From positions 186,001 through 250,000 of the IMG/VR virus record IMGVR_UViG_3300022868_000009: a DNA stretch of 64,000 bases. One strand, written 5' to 3'. This document shows, piece after piece, positions 8,949-16,970 of the stretch. Numbering within the stretch: position 1 is the first letter of the stretch; the number at the start of each line of letters is the position of its first letter. The stretch comes from a virus. Under the pieces are notes generated by a model. It made no database searches. It was given only the letters and a program-made list of their open reading frames with translations, and was not told the origin of the DNA. The translations under genes and the position numbers were made by a program.

Positions 8949-9273
8949 AGTTTTTAAAGAAAGTATAGGATGGAGTGAAGGTTTATTTATATTTCCATTT
9001 GAAATTAAATTTAGTGAAATTAGTAATTTTCCACAAACACATTTTATATGTAAAGATAATTATTTAGGAGAATTTACATTTGATTTAAAATTTTTAAAAA
9101 TTTTAAATCAAGGTAAAATTAATGATAAAACTTTTTGGTTTGAATATTTGTTCGAACATGATTCAGATGATTCAATTAAAAACAAAAAAGAACCTTTAAT
9201 GAGAGAAGAACCTAAAATTGTCCCTAAAATAGTTCCTAAAAAGCAATTACCTGAAAATGAAAGTCTATTTTAA
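8938..9273 (+). CDS. Hypothetical protein with Pro/Lys tail
   Basis: This 111-residue protein has a beta-rich core (FPFEIKFSEISNF, LGEFTFDLKFL) and a tail with the repeated element PKIVPKIVPKK. Its stop codon overlaps the ATG of the DUF4326 gene (TAATG). Function unknown. Confidence 0.5.
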   Translation: MKYRVFKESIGWSEGLFIFPFEIKFSEISNFPQTHFICKDNYLGEFTFDLKFLKILNQGKINDKTFWFEYLFEHDSDDSIKNKKEPLMREEPKIVPKIVPKKQLPENESLF

Positions 9274-9614
9274 TGTGTAAAGTTGTTCATTTTAAAAAAG
9301 ACAATTATGATATTTATATTGGTCGTTTACCTAATGATGAATATAATAAATGGTCTTATCCAAAATGTTTATCTGAACAAATGTCAGGTGTTACAAGAAT
9401 AGAGAAAATAAATGCTTATGAATATTATTTAATTAATAATGAAGAATTGATGAATAATTTACATGAACTTAAATATAAAACTTTAGGATGTTGGTGTAAA
9501 GACAAAGGAGGCGGAGGTAAAAAATGTCATGGAGACATAATTAAAAAATACGTAGATAAATTAGAACTTAAAGATAAACAAAAAAATCTTAATTATAATG
9601 ATTGGGATTTTTAA
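9273..9614 (+). CDS. DUF4326 domain protein
   Basis: This 113-residue protein matches DUF4326. KVVHFKKDNYDIYIGR at the start corresponds to the family's 'VVhckk..dvYIGR', and LGCWCKDKGGGGKKCHGDIIKKY near the end to 'LgCWCkP..CHGdvL'. The family is widespread in phages and has no established biochemical role. The Cys-Trp-Cys and Cys-His residues may bind metal. It is coupled to 8938 by a one-base overlap. Confidence 0.75.
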   Translation: MCKVVHFKKDNYDIYIGRLPNDEYNKWSYPKCLSEQMSGVTRIEKINAYEYYLINNEELMNNLHELKYKTLGCWCKDKGGGGKKCHGDIIKKYVDKLELKDKQKNLNYNDWDF

Positions 9615-9692
9615 AGAAAAATGATTTGGAATTGATTTTTTTTAACAAAAAAATTTAGTATTTTAGTAATAGGTAAAAAAAAAGAATGATAT

Positions 9693-10085
9693 GTGATGAA
9701 CAAAGATAAAATAATACCTACTCACAATGGTTTAGAAAGAATAAGAACATATACAATAGAAGAAGTTTTTAAATGGATTGACGATAATCCAAGAAAAACA
9801 TACTGGGAAGACGGAGAATATAGGATTAAAATGACACGAGCAAAAATTTTTAAAAAGAAAGGATTAATTTGCTCTATATGTGGGCTCGAAGGACTCTATT
9901 TTATATTAGAAAAAGATAAAGGCGGTGGTATACACTTAGATTTATATGGTTTAGAAAATGAAGTTGAAATATTACTCACAGTTGACCACATAATTCCTAA
10001 ATCTAAAGGTGGTATAAATAATATAATAAATTATCAAACCATGTGTAAATATTGTAATGAATTAAAATCAGATGATAACTTTTAA
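9693..10085 (+). CDS. HNH endonuclease
   Basis: This 130-residue protein has a classic HNH core: CSICG (about residues 58-62), then VDHIIPKSKGGINNIINYQTMCKYCN (about 98-123), where DH, N and the CxxC/CxxC zinc ligands are all in place. A helical N-terminal 50 residues precedes it. Free-standing HNH genes in phages are often homing endonucleases or packaging-associated nicking enzymes. There is no neighbouring terminase here, so homing is more likely. Confidence 0.8.
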   Translation: MMNKDKIIPTHNGLERIRTYTIEEVFKWIDDNPRKTYWEDGEYRIKMTRAKIFKKKGLICSICGLEGLYFILEKDKGGGIHLDLYGLENEVEILLTVDHIIPKSKGGINNIINYQTMCKYCNELKSDDNF

Positions 10086-10098
10086 AAATTAAAAAATA

Positions 10099-10350
10099 AT
10101 GAAAAACGAAAAAACAAACAAAGAAGAAATAAAAATTAACGGTAAAGATCTTTTAAGTAAGATTAAAAAGGTAATTAAAGAAGGTAATGTTAAAAAAATT
10201 ACAGTCAAAAATTCAAAAGATGAATCAGTATTAAGTATTCCTGTTACAGCAGGTCTATTAATGTTAGTAATTGCACCTTATCTTATAATTATAGCATCTC
10301 TTACTGCTTATGCTATTGATTATACACTTGTAATTGAAAGAAAAGAATAA
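10099..10350 (+). CDS. DUF4342 domain membrane protein
   Basis: This 83-residue protein fits DUF4342 over its full length: INGKDLLSKIKKVIKEGNVKKITVK, then LSIPVTAGLLMLVIAPYLIIIASLTAYAID and a short charged end. In the family a helical cytoplasmic head (with an 'EGNV' motif) precedes a hydrophobic hairpin. It is common in Firmicutes and in phages and has no known function. It clusters with another membrane-anchored protein at 10354. Confidence 0.7.
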   Translation: MKNEKTNKEEIKINGKDLLSKIKKVIKEGNVKKITVKNSKDESVLSIPVTAGLLMLVIAPYLIIIASLTAYAIDYTLVIERKE

Positions 10351-10353
10351 AAT

Positions 10354-10743
10354 ATGTTATATTTCTTATTAGGATTATTATCAGGAATTATATTAACAAC
10401 ATTTTATCTAATTTACAAATTTAAAAATTCCTTTAAATTTATAAATTACAGAATTGATTCAATTGAACAAGAAATGTATGATGAATCAAATTCAATATAC
10501 AATATGGTTGAAAAAATTGTAGATGATGTTAATAATAATAAAAATGTTATTCAAGATATTGATAAAGATACTAACATATTGGCATCAAATCAAAAATTAA
10601 TAAGTGATTTAATATTAGATAAAAATAATACTAAAAATAACAAATCAACAAAATTAACTATTGATAATGTTTTAGATAAAATTAGTAGTGAAGGATTAGA
10701 AAATCTAACAGATGAAGAACGTGACATTTTAAATAATATGTAA
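10354..10743 (+). CDS. Membrane-anchored coiled-coil protein
   Basis: This 129-residue protein has an N-terminal transmembrane helix (about residues 2-22) followed by a long coiled coil with Asn-rich breaks. It ends LSSEGLENLTDEERDILNNM-like, a short acidic helix. Topology resembles LapA/YtxH-type proteins or i-spanins, with no specific support. The stop overlaps the next start by one base. Confidence 0.5.
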   Translation: MLYFLLGLLSGIILTTFYLIYKFKNSFKFINYRIDSIEQEMYDESNSIYNMVEKIVDDVNNNKNVIQDIDKDTNILASNQKLISDLILDKNNTKNNKSTKLTIDNVLDKISSEGLENLTDEERDILNNM

Positions 10744-11366
10744 TGACAGACTTTGAAAAAATATATAAATTAGAAACTGGAGAATATCCTAGTCGCATAG
10801 ATATGCATTCTGAAAGATCTATATTTACTAGTGAATATGTTGAATGGTTAGAAGAACGACTTGATTCTAGTAAACAAAAACCAATGGTTAGAACAATCAA
10901 AAGAATGTTTAACCATTCTTTTAAAAAAGAATGGTATGAAACATACTGGGGTTTTGATTTGCATGGTACTATTTTAATTCCAAATCATATTAAAGGTCAT
11001 TTAGATACAGAATTTTATCCTTATGCAAAAGAATGTATGCAAATATTATCTAAAAGAAAAGATGTTAAAATGTTTACATGGTCTTCATCACATCTATATG
11101 AATTAGAATCATATATAAATTTCATGAAAGAAAATAACATTGAATTTGATTATATACAAGAAAATCCTGAAATATCATCAAGTAAAGGTTTTTTCGGTTA
11201 TTATGAACAAAAACCTTATTTTAATGTTATGTTTGAAGATAAATCTGGATTCTTTCCAGAAGAATGGAAAGACATATATAAATTACTAAAATACTATGAA
11301 AATAATAATATTTATCCAAATCCCGAATGGGATATGAAAACTGAACCAGGTGGTTCTCTAGAATAA
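10743..11366 (+). CDS. HAD-superfamily-like protein with DLHGT motif
   Basis: This is a 207-residue protein whose first 60 residues are helical. The HAD-like fold follows: motif I FDLHGTIL (Asp72; the usual second Asp is His74), motif II MFTWSSS (about 110-116) and motifs III/IV VMFEDKSGF (Glu165, Asp166, Lys167). HAD enzymes transfer phosphate through the first Asp, while the second Asp acts as acid/base. Its change to His suggests altered or lost phosphatase activity, though DxHG variants occur in phage HAD proteins. One-base overlaps link it to both neighbours. Confidence 0.6.
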   Translation: MTDFEKIYKLETGEYPSRIDMHSERSIFTSEYVEWLEERLDSSKQKPMVRTIKRMFNHSFKKEWYETYWGFDLHGTILIPNHIKGHLDTEFYPYAKECMQILSKRKDVKMFTWSSSHLYELESYINFMKENNIEFDYIQENPEISSSKGFFGYYEQKPYFNVMFEDKSGFFPEEWKDIYKLLKYYENNNIYPNPEWDMKTEPGGSLE

Positions 11367-11596
11367 TGAGTTTAAACATAAATTATAAAATAAAATGTTA
11401 TACATCTATTAAAACAGAAAGTTTCATAATGGAGTATTCTTCAAATAAATTTGCTGAAAATTTAGATAAATTAATATCTGATATTATTAAAAAAGCAGAA
11501 AATCAAGAAAATGTTGAAGTTTACGATTTTAATATCGCAATTGATGCGGATAATAATTATCATATAATTATCAAATATAAAAAATACGAAAATTAA
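11366..11596 (+). CDS. Hypothetical small protein
   Basis: A 76-residue alpha/beta protein in which strand-like segments (NINYKIKCYTSIK, VYDFNIAIDADNNYHIIIKYKK) flank a helix. Unrecognised. It overlaps the HAD-like gene by one base and precedes thioredoxin by 16 bases. Confidence 0.5.
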   Translation: MSLNINYKIKCYTSIKTESFIMEYSSNKFAENLDKLISDIIKKAENQENVEVYDFNIAIDADNNYHIIIKYKKYEN

Positions 11597-11612
11597 AAAA
11601 ATAAATAAAATT

Positions 11613-11987
11613 ATGACAAAACAACTAACAACAGAGGAATTTAAAGAAAAAATATTTGACTTTACTCAATTAAATGAAAATAATCAAAAATGGCATTTTA
11701 AAGGTGGTAAACCTTGTATAATTGATTTTTATGCAGAATGGTGTGGACCTTGTAAAATGGTAGAACCAATTCTTGAAGAATTATCAGATGAATATTCTCA
11801 AATTGATTTTTATAAAGTTAATACTGAAACAGAATCAGAAATTTCACAAGTATTTGGTATTAAAAGTATACCAACAATACTTTTTATTCCACTTGAAGGT
11901 GATCCACAAATTAATATGGGTGCACTTCCTAAAGAAGATTTTATAGAAGGTATAAATAATGTTTTACTAGGAAAGGAGACTGAATAA
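11613..11987 (+). CDS. Thioredoxin
   Basis: This 124-residue protein has the thioredoxin active site WCGPC at residues 43-47 within IIDFYAEWCGPCKMVEPILEEL, and the cis-proline loop IKSIPTILF further on. Length is slightly above typical (about 105) because of a 25-residue N-terminal extension. In phages thioredoxin can reduce ribonucleotide reductase (encoded at 36186) or act as a polymerase processivity factor. Reduction is the more likely role here because a class II reductase with the redox Cys pair is present. Confidence 0.85.
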   Translation: MTKQLTTEEFKEKIFDFTQLNENNQKWHFKGGKPCIIDFYAEWCGPCKMVEPILEELSDEYSQIDFYKVNTETESEISQVFGIKSIPTILFIPLEGDPQINMGALPKEDFIEGINNVLLGKETE

Positions 11988-12160
11988 TGAGTTGGCCAGC
12001 CTCACACCCTATCAAAGGACGGATAGATTGGAATGAACTTTCACTAGATGAAATGGTTGAATTCCTAAGAAGCAAATATATGTTTCTATCTTCTGGTGAA
12101 GCTAAATGTGTAATGGAATTGATAGATTTCTATGAAAAACATAAAGAGGTTGACAAATAA
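11987..12160 (+). CDS. Hypothetical 57-residue protein
   Basis: The ATG shares its A with the thioredoxin stop codon. Unlike almost every other gene here it is preceded by a Shine-Dalgarno-like GGAG at a suitable distance. The 57 codons (starting MSWPASHPIKG, ending HKEVDK) encode a soluble helical protein. The open frame, the coupling and the terminator directly after it support a real gene. Confidence 0.6.
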   Translation: MSWPASHPIKGRIDWNELSLDEMVEFLRSKYMFLSSGEAKCVMELIDFYEKHKEVDK

Positions 12161-12175
12161 GAAGTAAATCTTAAT

Positions 12176-12212
12176 AAAAATCCTAATATAATTTTTTATG
12201 TTAGGATTTTTT
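12176..12212 (+). terminator. Intrinsic terminator
   Basis: Stem AAAAATCCTAA / TTAGGATTTTT with a 14-base loop and a T run, 16 bases after the 57-residue gene. It closes the 8739-12160 run of genes. Confidence 0.7.
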
Positions 12213-12214
12213 CG

Positions 12215-12254
12215 TTATATTTGAGTATTAATAACTAAAAAATATAAAACTATG
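12215..12254 (+). promoter_or_regulatory. Promoter/leader shared with the LigA-like gene at 22253
   Basis: It starts TTATATTTGAGTATTAATAA and runs to the ATG at 12252. 35 of 40 positions equal 22216-22255. It contains TATATTTG (12216-12223), matching the Bacteroidota -7 consensus TAnnTTTG. It directly follows a terminator. Confidence 0.5.
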
Positions 12255-12548
12255 GATTTTAAAAACGCATTTATTGACGACTTACTTTATAGTATGAATG
12301 AATATTTACCTAAATTAAAAACAATTGCATGGTATCCAGAACCTTTCACAATTATTCTAATTTTAGGAGAAAATGTTTATGATTTTGATTATGAAAATAA
12401 AATGAAATTATACGAAATAACTGAAGAACTTTGTGATGAATATGAATATAATTTCGAAAAAATAAAAGAAAAATTAAATGTTATTGAATCAATTATATCA
12501 GAAGGTAAACACACACTTAATTATAATCATATAGACGAAAATGAGTAA
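12252..12548 (+). CDS. Hypothetical acidic protein
   Basis: This is a 98-residue, mostly helical, acidic protein rich in Tyr and Glu. It overlaps the NMN adenylyltransferase gene by 8 bases and is its leading cistron. No family recognised. Cotranscription suggests a link to NAD metabolism but nothing in the protein shows it. Confidence 0.5.
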   Translation: MDFKNAFIDDLLYSMNEYLPKLKTIAWYPEPFTIILILGENVYDFDYENKMKLYEITEELCDEYEYNFEKIKEKLNVIESIISEGKHTLNYNHIDENE

Positions 12549-13443
12549 ACAGAAAAAAGTATCAGATAAGTTTGAAGAAGCTTTTGATTACACTCCTCTA
12601 ACCGAAAGGAAAGAAGATATTCAAAGACAATTCTACAAAGTATTTAATGGTGATGGAAAAGACCTTAAAAAAGGAACCGGAAACCTTATTACTTCATTGA
12701 TTGCACTTTGCGAAGAATCAGGATGGGATTATGAAGAACTTGTCGATGATACATTAAATATAATTGATGCAAGAATGGATCAATATAAATCACTTGGTAG
12801 AAAAGTTAGAATTGCAATTTATGGTGGAGCTTTTAATCCAATTACTAAAGGTCATATTGAAGTTGCACAATTTGTATTAAATACAAGTAGATTATTTGAT
12901 GAAGTTTGGTTTATGCCTGCATTTGGTCATATGTATAATAAAGAATTAGAATCTACTAAAGATAGATTAAATATGGCTAATTTAGCTTTAAATGATGGTC
13001 GAATAAAAGTATTTGATTACGAAATTGAAAATCATATGAGCGGTGAAACTTTTAGATTAGTTAAAAAACTAAAAGAAGATATTAAATTTAAAGATAAGTT
13101 TGATTTTTCATTCATTATAGGAATAGATAATGCAAACACATTCGACAAATGGGTTAATTATAAACATCTTGAAAAACTTATACCATTTGTAATAATTCCA
13201 AGGAAAGGATATAAAACAGAAGAAGGTGTTGATTGGTATAGAAAATCACATCACATCTTTTTGGCAGGTGATGTTTATTCTTCTCCAATTAGAGAAATAT
13301 CTTCAACAGATGTAAGAGAAGTCATTAAAAATTATTATGAATCAGATGATATTGAAGAACAATTTGCGTTAATTGAAGATTTAAGAGAAATGGTTGGAAA
13401 TGAAGTATCAGAATATATTATAGAAAACAAATTATATAACTAA
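12541..13443 (+). CDS. Nicotinamide-nucleotide adenylyltransferase with N-terminal extension
   Basis: This 300-residue protein contains a complete nucleotidyltransferase domain from about residue 90: GGAFNPITKGH (95-105; the HxGH site with Thr for the first His), PAFGHMYNKE, then FIIGIDNANTFDKW, and ISSTDVR (253-259), the NMNAT signature. It condenses ATP with NMN (or NaMN) to NAD+. The first 85 residues, ending in LCEESGWDYEELVDDTLNIIDARMDQYKSLGRK, are helical and vaguely MazG-like. Their role is unknown. Phage NMNATs can rebuild NAD+ drained by host defence. The leader of its operon is nearly identical to that of the NAD+-ligase-like gene at 22253. Confidence 0.8.
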   Translation: MSKQKKVSDKFEEAFDYTPLTERKEDIQRQFYKVFNGDGKDLKKGTGNLITSLIALCEESGWDYEELVDDTLNIIDARMDQYKSLGRKVRIAIYGGAFNPITKGHIEVAQFVLNTSRLFDEVWFMPAFGHMYNKELESTKDRLNMANLALNDGRIKVFDYEIENHMSGETFRLVKKLKEDIKFKDKFDFSFIIGIDNANTFDKWVNYKHLEKLIPFVIIPRKGYKTEEGVDWYRKSHHIFLAGDVYSSPIREISSTDVREVIKNYYESDDIEEQFALIEDLREMVGNEVSEYIIENKLYN

Positions 13444-13454
13444 AACAAAAAACT

Positions 13455-14195
13455 ATGTTAGGATCTAAAAGAAGAAAAATTAATAAATTAGAAAAAGAAA
13501 ACACAGAACTAAAAGAAAAACTTGAAAAAAAGAACAAGAAAAAAGAGAAAAATGGACCAGGTTTTTGGACAAGTATAGGAAATTCTTTAAAATCTAAGAA
13601 AAGAAAAGAATCTGAAGCTGAAGTTGAAAAATTAAGATTGGAAAATGAAAAATTAAAAGAAAATAAAAAAACTAAACTTGGCGAAGGTATCCAAAATATT
13701 GAAGACAAATCCAACGAAATTACTGGTGATATTTGGACTAAAATTAGTGAAATGTCAGATAAAATGAACTCATCTATTTTTAATGGTGCAAATGTTGCAA
13801 ATGATACAGGTAACAAAATAATTGAAAATCTTAAAGATAAAATTGGTGAATTATCTGATCAAGCAACTGACATGAAATTAGAAGAAATTCTTTCTAATAA
13901 TTTCAATGAAAGCCTTTTTGTGAAGGCTATATTAGAAGGTAAAATAAATTTTACTTTTAAAGGCGAAAGAAATATTTATGATTTTATGACAGTTACTGGT
14001 ACTAAATATATCTGGAAATCAGATTATGAATATTTTGAATTTACATTACTTAGAAAAGTTGATAAAACTGCTGAATTCATATTCAAAATCAATCATATTG
14101 ATGTAAAAGTTACAATGATTCATGTAAATTATAATAGATTGTATAATGCAATTATAAATAAAAAAGATGAAACTCAATTAATTTTAACAAAATAA
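13455..14195 (+). CDS. Hypothetical protein with basic coiled coil
   Basis: This is a 246-residue protein. Residues 1-75 are a Lys/Glu-rich coiled coil (heptads from INKLEKEN onward), interrupted by GPGFWTSIGNSLKS, then a second coiled coil. Residues about 145-246 form a compact beta-rich domain (ILEGKINFTFKGERNIYDFMT, YEYFEFTLLRKVDKTAEFIFKI). Function unknown. It lies 12 bases after the NMNAT gene. Confidence 0.55.
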   Translation: MLGSKRRKINKLEKENTELKEKLEKKNKKKEKNGPGFWTSIGNSLKSKKRKESEAEVEKLRLENEKLKENKKTKLGEGIQNIEDKSNEITGDIWTKISEMSDKMNSSIFNGANVANDTGNKIIENLKDKIGELSDQATDMKLEEILSNNFNESLFVKAILEGKINFTFKGERNIYDFMTVTGTKYIWKSDYEYFEFTLLRKVDKTAEFIFKINHIDVKVTMIHVNYNRLYNAIINKKDETQLILTK

Positions 14196-14197
14196 AA

Positions 14198-14323
14198 ATG
14201 TGGTATAAAATAGCAAAAAGTTTAATAGTTGCGGCATTGGCGGTAATATCAACAAAAGTTTCTTTTGATGTGATGAAAAAATCAGATGAAAAGATAGAAA
14301 AAGAAAATAATAAAAATGGATAA
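14198..14323 (+). CDS. 41-residue membrane peptide
   Basis: The frame runs ATG 14198 to TAA 14321. The first 20 residues form one hydrophobic helix (IAKSLIVAALAVIS), followed by a charged tail. It overlaps the next start by 8 bases (ATGGATAA), typical of coupled phage genes. Confidence 0.5.
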   Translation: MWYKIAKSLIVAALAVISTKVSFDVMKKSDEKIEKENNKNG

Positions 14324-14750
14324 ATCCATAGAAGAATATCAAGAAAGTCTAGAAAATAAAGAAATTATTATAGAATTACTTAAAGAAAAAGTTGATAATC
14401 TAAATATAGAATTAGAAAATTATAGTTTTGAAATGATACAAACCACCAAAAATGGGTATAAAATGTATCGTCTCGATCCATATTTTAAAGAAACTAAAAT
14501 CGAAGAATTACAAGATTTTAGAGATAATATAAAAAATCCCACCATAAAGAAAATTACACAAGAGATAATTTTTTGTATAGACAAGGAAGAAATACCTGAA
14601 ATTGTCCTTCTAAATGAAAATGAGTATCAAATTTTACAGGAATATTTCGATGAAATACTTCAAAATGATAATGATAAAAAAATTCACCTTCCCGAAATAA
14701 GTTTAACAGTATATGTTTGCAAGGATTTGAAAAAATTAATTGTAAAATAA
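14316..14750 (+). CDS. Hypothetical protein
   Basis: This 144-residue protein has an N-terminal coiled coil of about 40 residues and a globular acidic remainder ending in a beta-rich LPEISLTVYVCKDLKKLIV. Unrecognised. It is the last gene before the leader region at 14751. Confidence 0.5.
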   Translation: MDKSIEEYQESLENKEIIIELLKEKVDNLNIELENYSFEMIQTTKNGYKMYRLDPYFKETKIEELQDFRDNIKNPTIKKITQEIIFCIDKEEIPEIVLLNENEYQILQEYFDEILQNDNDKKIHLPEISLTVYVCKDLKKLIVK

Positions 14751-14888
14751 TTTAAACTTGACTATCTAATTAAAATATATAAAGTTGTAGTAGAAAATTT
14801 TGGTCTTGTTAGTTTTGAGTCAAATGGCTTTAGAATCGTAAAACGATGAAAAAATTAGCAATTCAAAAACAAAAATAAAAAATTAACT
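14751..14888 (+). promoter_or_regulatory. Leader of the zinc-ribbon gene with candidate promoter
   Basis: It contains TTGACT (14758-14763) and TATATAAA from 14776, then a small hairpin (ATCGT AAA ACGAT near 14835-14847) and a 10-codon ORF at 14846-14878 just before the start at 14889. The TTGACWATCT element recurs upstream of uvsX. Confidence 0.35.
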
Positions 14889-15863
14889 ATGACACATTAC
14901 AGAATGTCGGACAGAGATCCGAGTGCCGTTATTATGGCAAAAAATCCACGCACTGGTTCCCTAGAGGAACTAAAAATCTACATAGGAAATATAGTATATC
15001 TACAAGATAGACAAGAATTCCAACTTAGATTATTTAATCCAACCCACGAAAAACTTGGTGTACAAATCAATTTAAATGGGAAAATTAATGATCAAGTCCT
15101 AATATTAAACCCAGGACAAGATTACACAATTGATCGTTTTCTTAACGAACAAAAAAAGATGTTATTTGAAACCTATTCAATAGATGGTGGAAATGCATCA
15201 GCTAAAAAAGCAATTGAACTTAACGGTTTAGTTGAAATCAATTTCTTCAAAGAACAAAATCATTCATACACAACTACTACAACTGGTGTGAATAATATTC
15301 AATTCGGATCTAACTTTACTATCACAAATTCAAATTCTAGATGTTATGATTCAGGTACTATAAATTTAGGCGATATGAATCAAATGCGGACGACTACAAA
15401 AGAAACTGATAACTCAATCTTTTTTTCATCAGATTTAGGTGATGTTCAAACAGGTGATTTAACTATAGACGGTGGTGATTTAACTACAGATAGTTTAACT
15501 ACAGATAGTTTAACAATTGAAGGTGATTTAACTGTAACAGGTGACTTAAATCTTACATCTTCACAAAAACTTTCTTCAAAAGGAAAAGGTAAAGGTAAAC
15601 GTAAAAGAATATCTAAATCTATTAAATCTGAAAAAGTTGAAACAGGTAGAGTAGAAAAAGGTAAAATATCAAACCAAAACTTTCAACATGTTGAAGTTGA
15701 ATTTGATACTAATTCACCTATATTAACTCTAAATTATCAACTTAAACCAATAAGTTCTAAGACTTATGAAGTCAAAGAAATTAGAAACTATTGTTTAGAT
15801 TGTGGTTACAGAATAAGAAAACAATCATGGATGTATTGCCCAAAATGTGGTGAAGAATTATAA
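14889..15863 (+). CDS. Beta-rich repeat protein with C-terminal zinc ribbon
   Basis: This 324-residue protein has residues 1-120 as a beta sandwich-like domain and about 125-185 Thr/Ser/Asn rich. Residues about 183-225 carry a tandem repeat of the type GDLT(T/I)DSLT (seven copies of roughly five residues), which should form a small beta helix. A basic linker (KGKGKGKRKRISKSIKS) follows, and the end is a CLDCGYRIRKQ...CPKC zinc ribbon at about 298-321. No family recognised. It could bind nucleic acid through the linker and ribbon. It is followed by a VWA gene 33 bases later. Confidence 0.55.
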   Translation: MTHYRMSDRDPSAVIMAKNPRTGSLEELKIYIGNIVYLQDRQEFQLRLFNPTHEKLGVQINLNGKINDQVLILNPGQDYTIDRFLNEQKKMLFETYSIDGGNASAKKAIELNGLVEINFFKEQNHSYTTTTTGVNNIQFGSNFTITNSNSRCYDSGTINLGDMNQMRTTTKETDNSIFFSSDLGDVQTGDLTIDGGDLTTDSLTTDSLTIEGDLTVTGDLNLTSSQKLSSKGKGKGKRKRISKSIKSEKVETGRVEKGKISNQNFQHVEVEFDTNSPILTLNYQLKPISSKTYEVKEIRNYCLDCGYRIRKQSWMYCPKCGEEL

Positions 15864-15896
15864 TCCAAAAGGATATTAAAAAATAATCTAAAAATA

Positions 15897-16544
15897 ATGA
15901 AAACAACTAAAATAAACAATGAATATACAAAAATTATTTGCATCCTTGATAGATCAACATCAATGGGTGTTATAATTGATCAAGCAATTAATGGATTTAA
16001 TGAATTTTTAATTGGACAACAAAATTGTGAAGGTAAAGCTTCAATGACAACTGTTATGTTTGATTCATCATATGAAAAACTATACGAAAATATAGATATT
16101 CATAAAGTTGAAAAATTCAACAGAAAAACATATTCTCCGAGAGGATGTACAGCGCTTTATGATGCAATAGGTGTCACAATAGATGAAGAAATTGATAATC
16201 TAGGAGAAATTACATTAAAAGATAGACCAGATAAAACATTGTGTGTTATTTTAACAGATGGTGAAGAAAATTCAAGTAAACAATATAATCAATCTAAAAT
16301 TAAAACATTGGTTGATGATATGAAAGAAAACTTTAACTGGGAATTTATTTTCTTAGCCGCTAACCAAGATGCAGCATTAGCCGCAACTTCAATCGGTATT
16401 TCAACTGGAAATTCTATGACATTTGACTATTCAGATGATGGTATTAATGCCGCTTATACTACATTAAATGTTGCTGCTTCTAATTTTAGAAGTGCTTCAA
16501 AAGGTGTAAAAACGGATTCTTTGATAGAAGACATTGAAGAATAA
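15897..16544 (+). CDS. VWA-domain protein
   Basis: This 215-residue protein is a single von Willebrand factor A domain. The metal-ion site is LDRSTSMG (Asp18, Ser20, Ser22), the conserved Thr lies in the SPRGCTALYDAIG loop, and the Asp in CVILTDGEENSS. VWA proteins bind partner proteins through the metal and often pair with MoxR-type ATPases, one of which is at 20275. Terminator after the gene closes the unit. Confidence 0.85.
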   Translation: MKTTKINNEYTKIICILDRSTSMGVIIDQAINGFNEFLIGQQNCEGKASMTTVMFDSSYEKLYENIDIHKVEKFNRKTYSPRGCTALYDAIGVTIDEEIDNLGEITLKDRPDKTLCVILTDGEENSSKQYNQSKIKTLVDDMKENFNWEFIFLAANQDAALAATSIGISTGNSMTFDYSDDGINAAYTTLNVAASNFRSASKGVKTDSLIEDIEE

Positions 16545-16565
16545 TTTAGAATAATTCTAAATAAG

Positions 16566-16600
16566 AAAGTCCTCAAATTTTTTGAGGACTTTTTATTTTT
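16566..16600 (+). terminator. Intrinsic terminator after the VWA gene
   Basis: Perfect 12-bp stem AAAGTCCTCAAA / TTTGAGGACTTT with a TTT loop and a T-rich tail. Confidence 0.8.
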
Positions 16601-16637
16601 TAACACATATATTTATAAGAAAAATAAAAGTAAAAAA

Positions 16638-16970
16638 ATGAAAAGATTTGACGAAAAAAAACATATATTAGAACAATATCAACAAATGATAAATAGCTTC
16701 GATAAATTACAAATCATTTCAATTTATCTCAAATATATCATTGATAATGTTGAAACTGATAAAGATCTTTTAGAATTAGACTTAGATTTACCAATCTTAA
16801 ATAATCAATTTTCAATTGATGGAGATAAAATATACAGATTTCAACTTGAAATAGATAAACTGTTTAATAAACTAAAAATAAACAAAAATATAAAAATAGA
16901 TGATGCAAGATTCATCGAAATTAGTAAAAGATTATTAGAATATGCAAAATCAAAAGACGAAGCCGCTTAA
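16638..16970 (+). CDS. Hypothetical helical protein
   Basis: A 110-residue all-helical protein (MKRFDEKKHILEQYQQ at the start). It overlaps the next gene by 29 bases, so it probably belongs functionally to the metallopeptidase/VWA protein. Unrecognised. Confidence 0.5.
   Translation: MKRFDEKKHILEQYQQMINSFDKLQIISIYLKYIIDNVETDKDLLELDLDLPILNNQFSIDGDKIYRFQLEIDKLFNKLKINKNIKIDDARFIEISKRLLEYAKSKDEAA

Noticed and set aside
13418-13816. Minus-strand Phe/Ser-rich ORF opposite the coiled-coil gene
   Set aside because: This composition is the expected antisense of a Lys/Glu-rich coding region.
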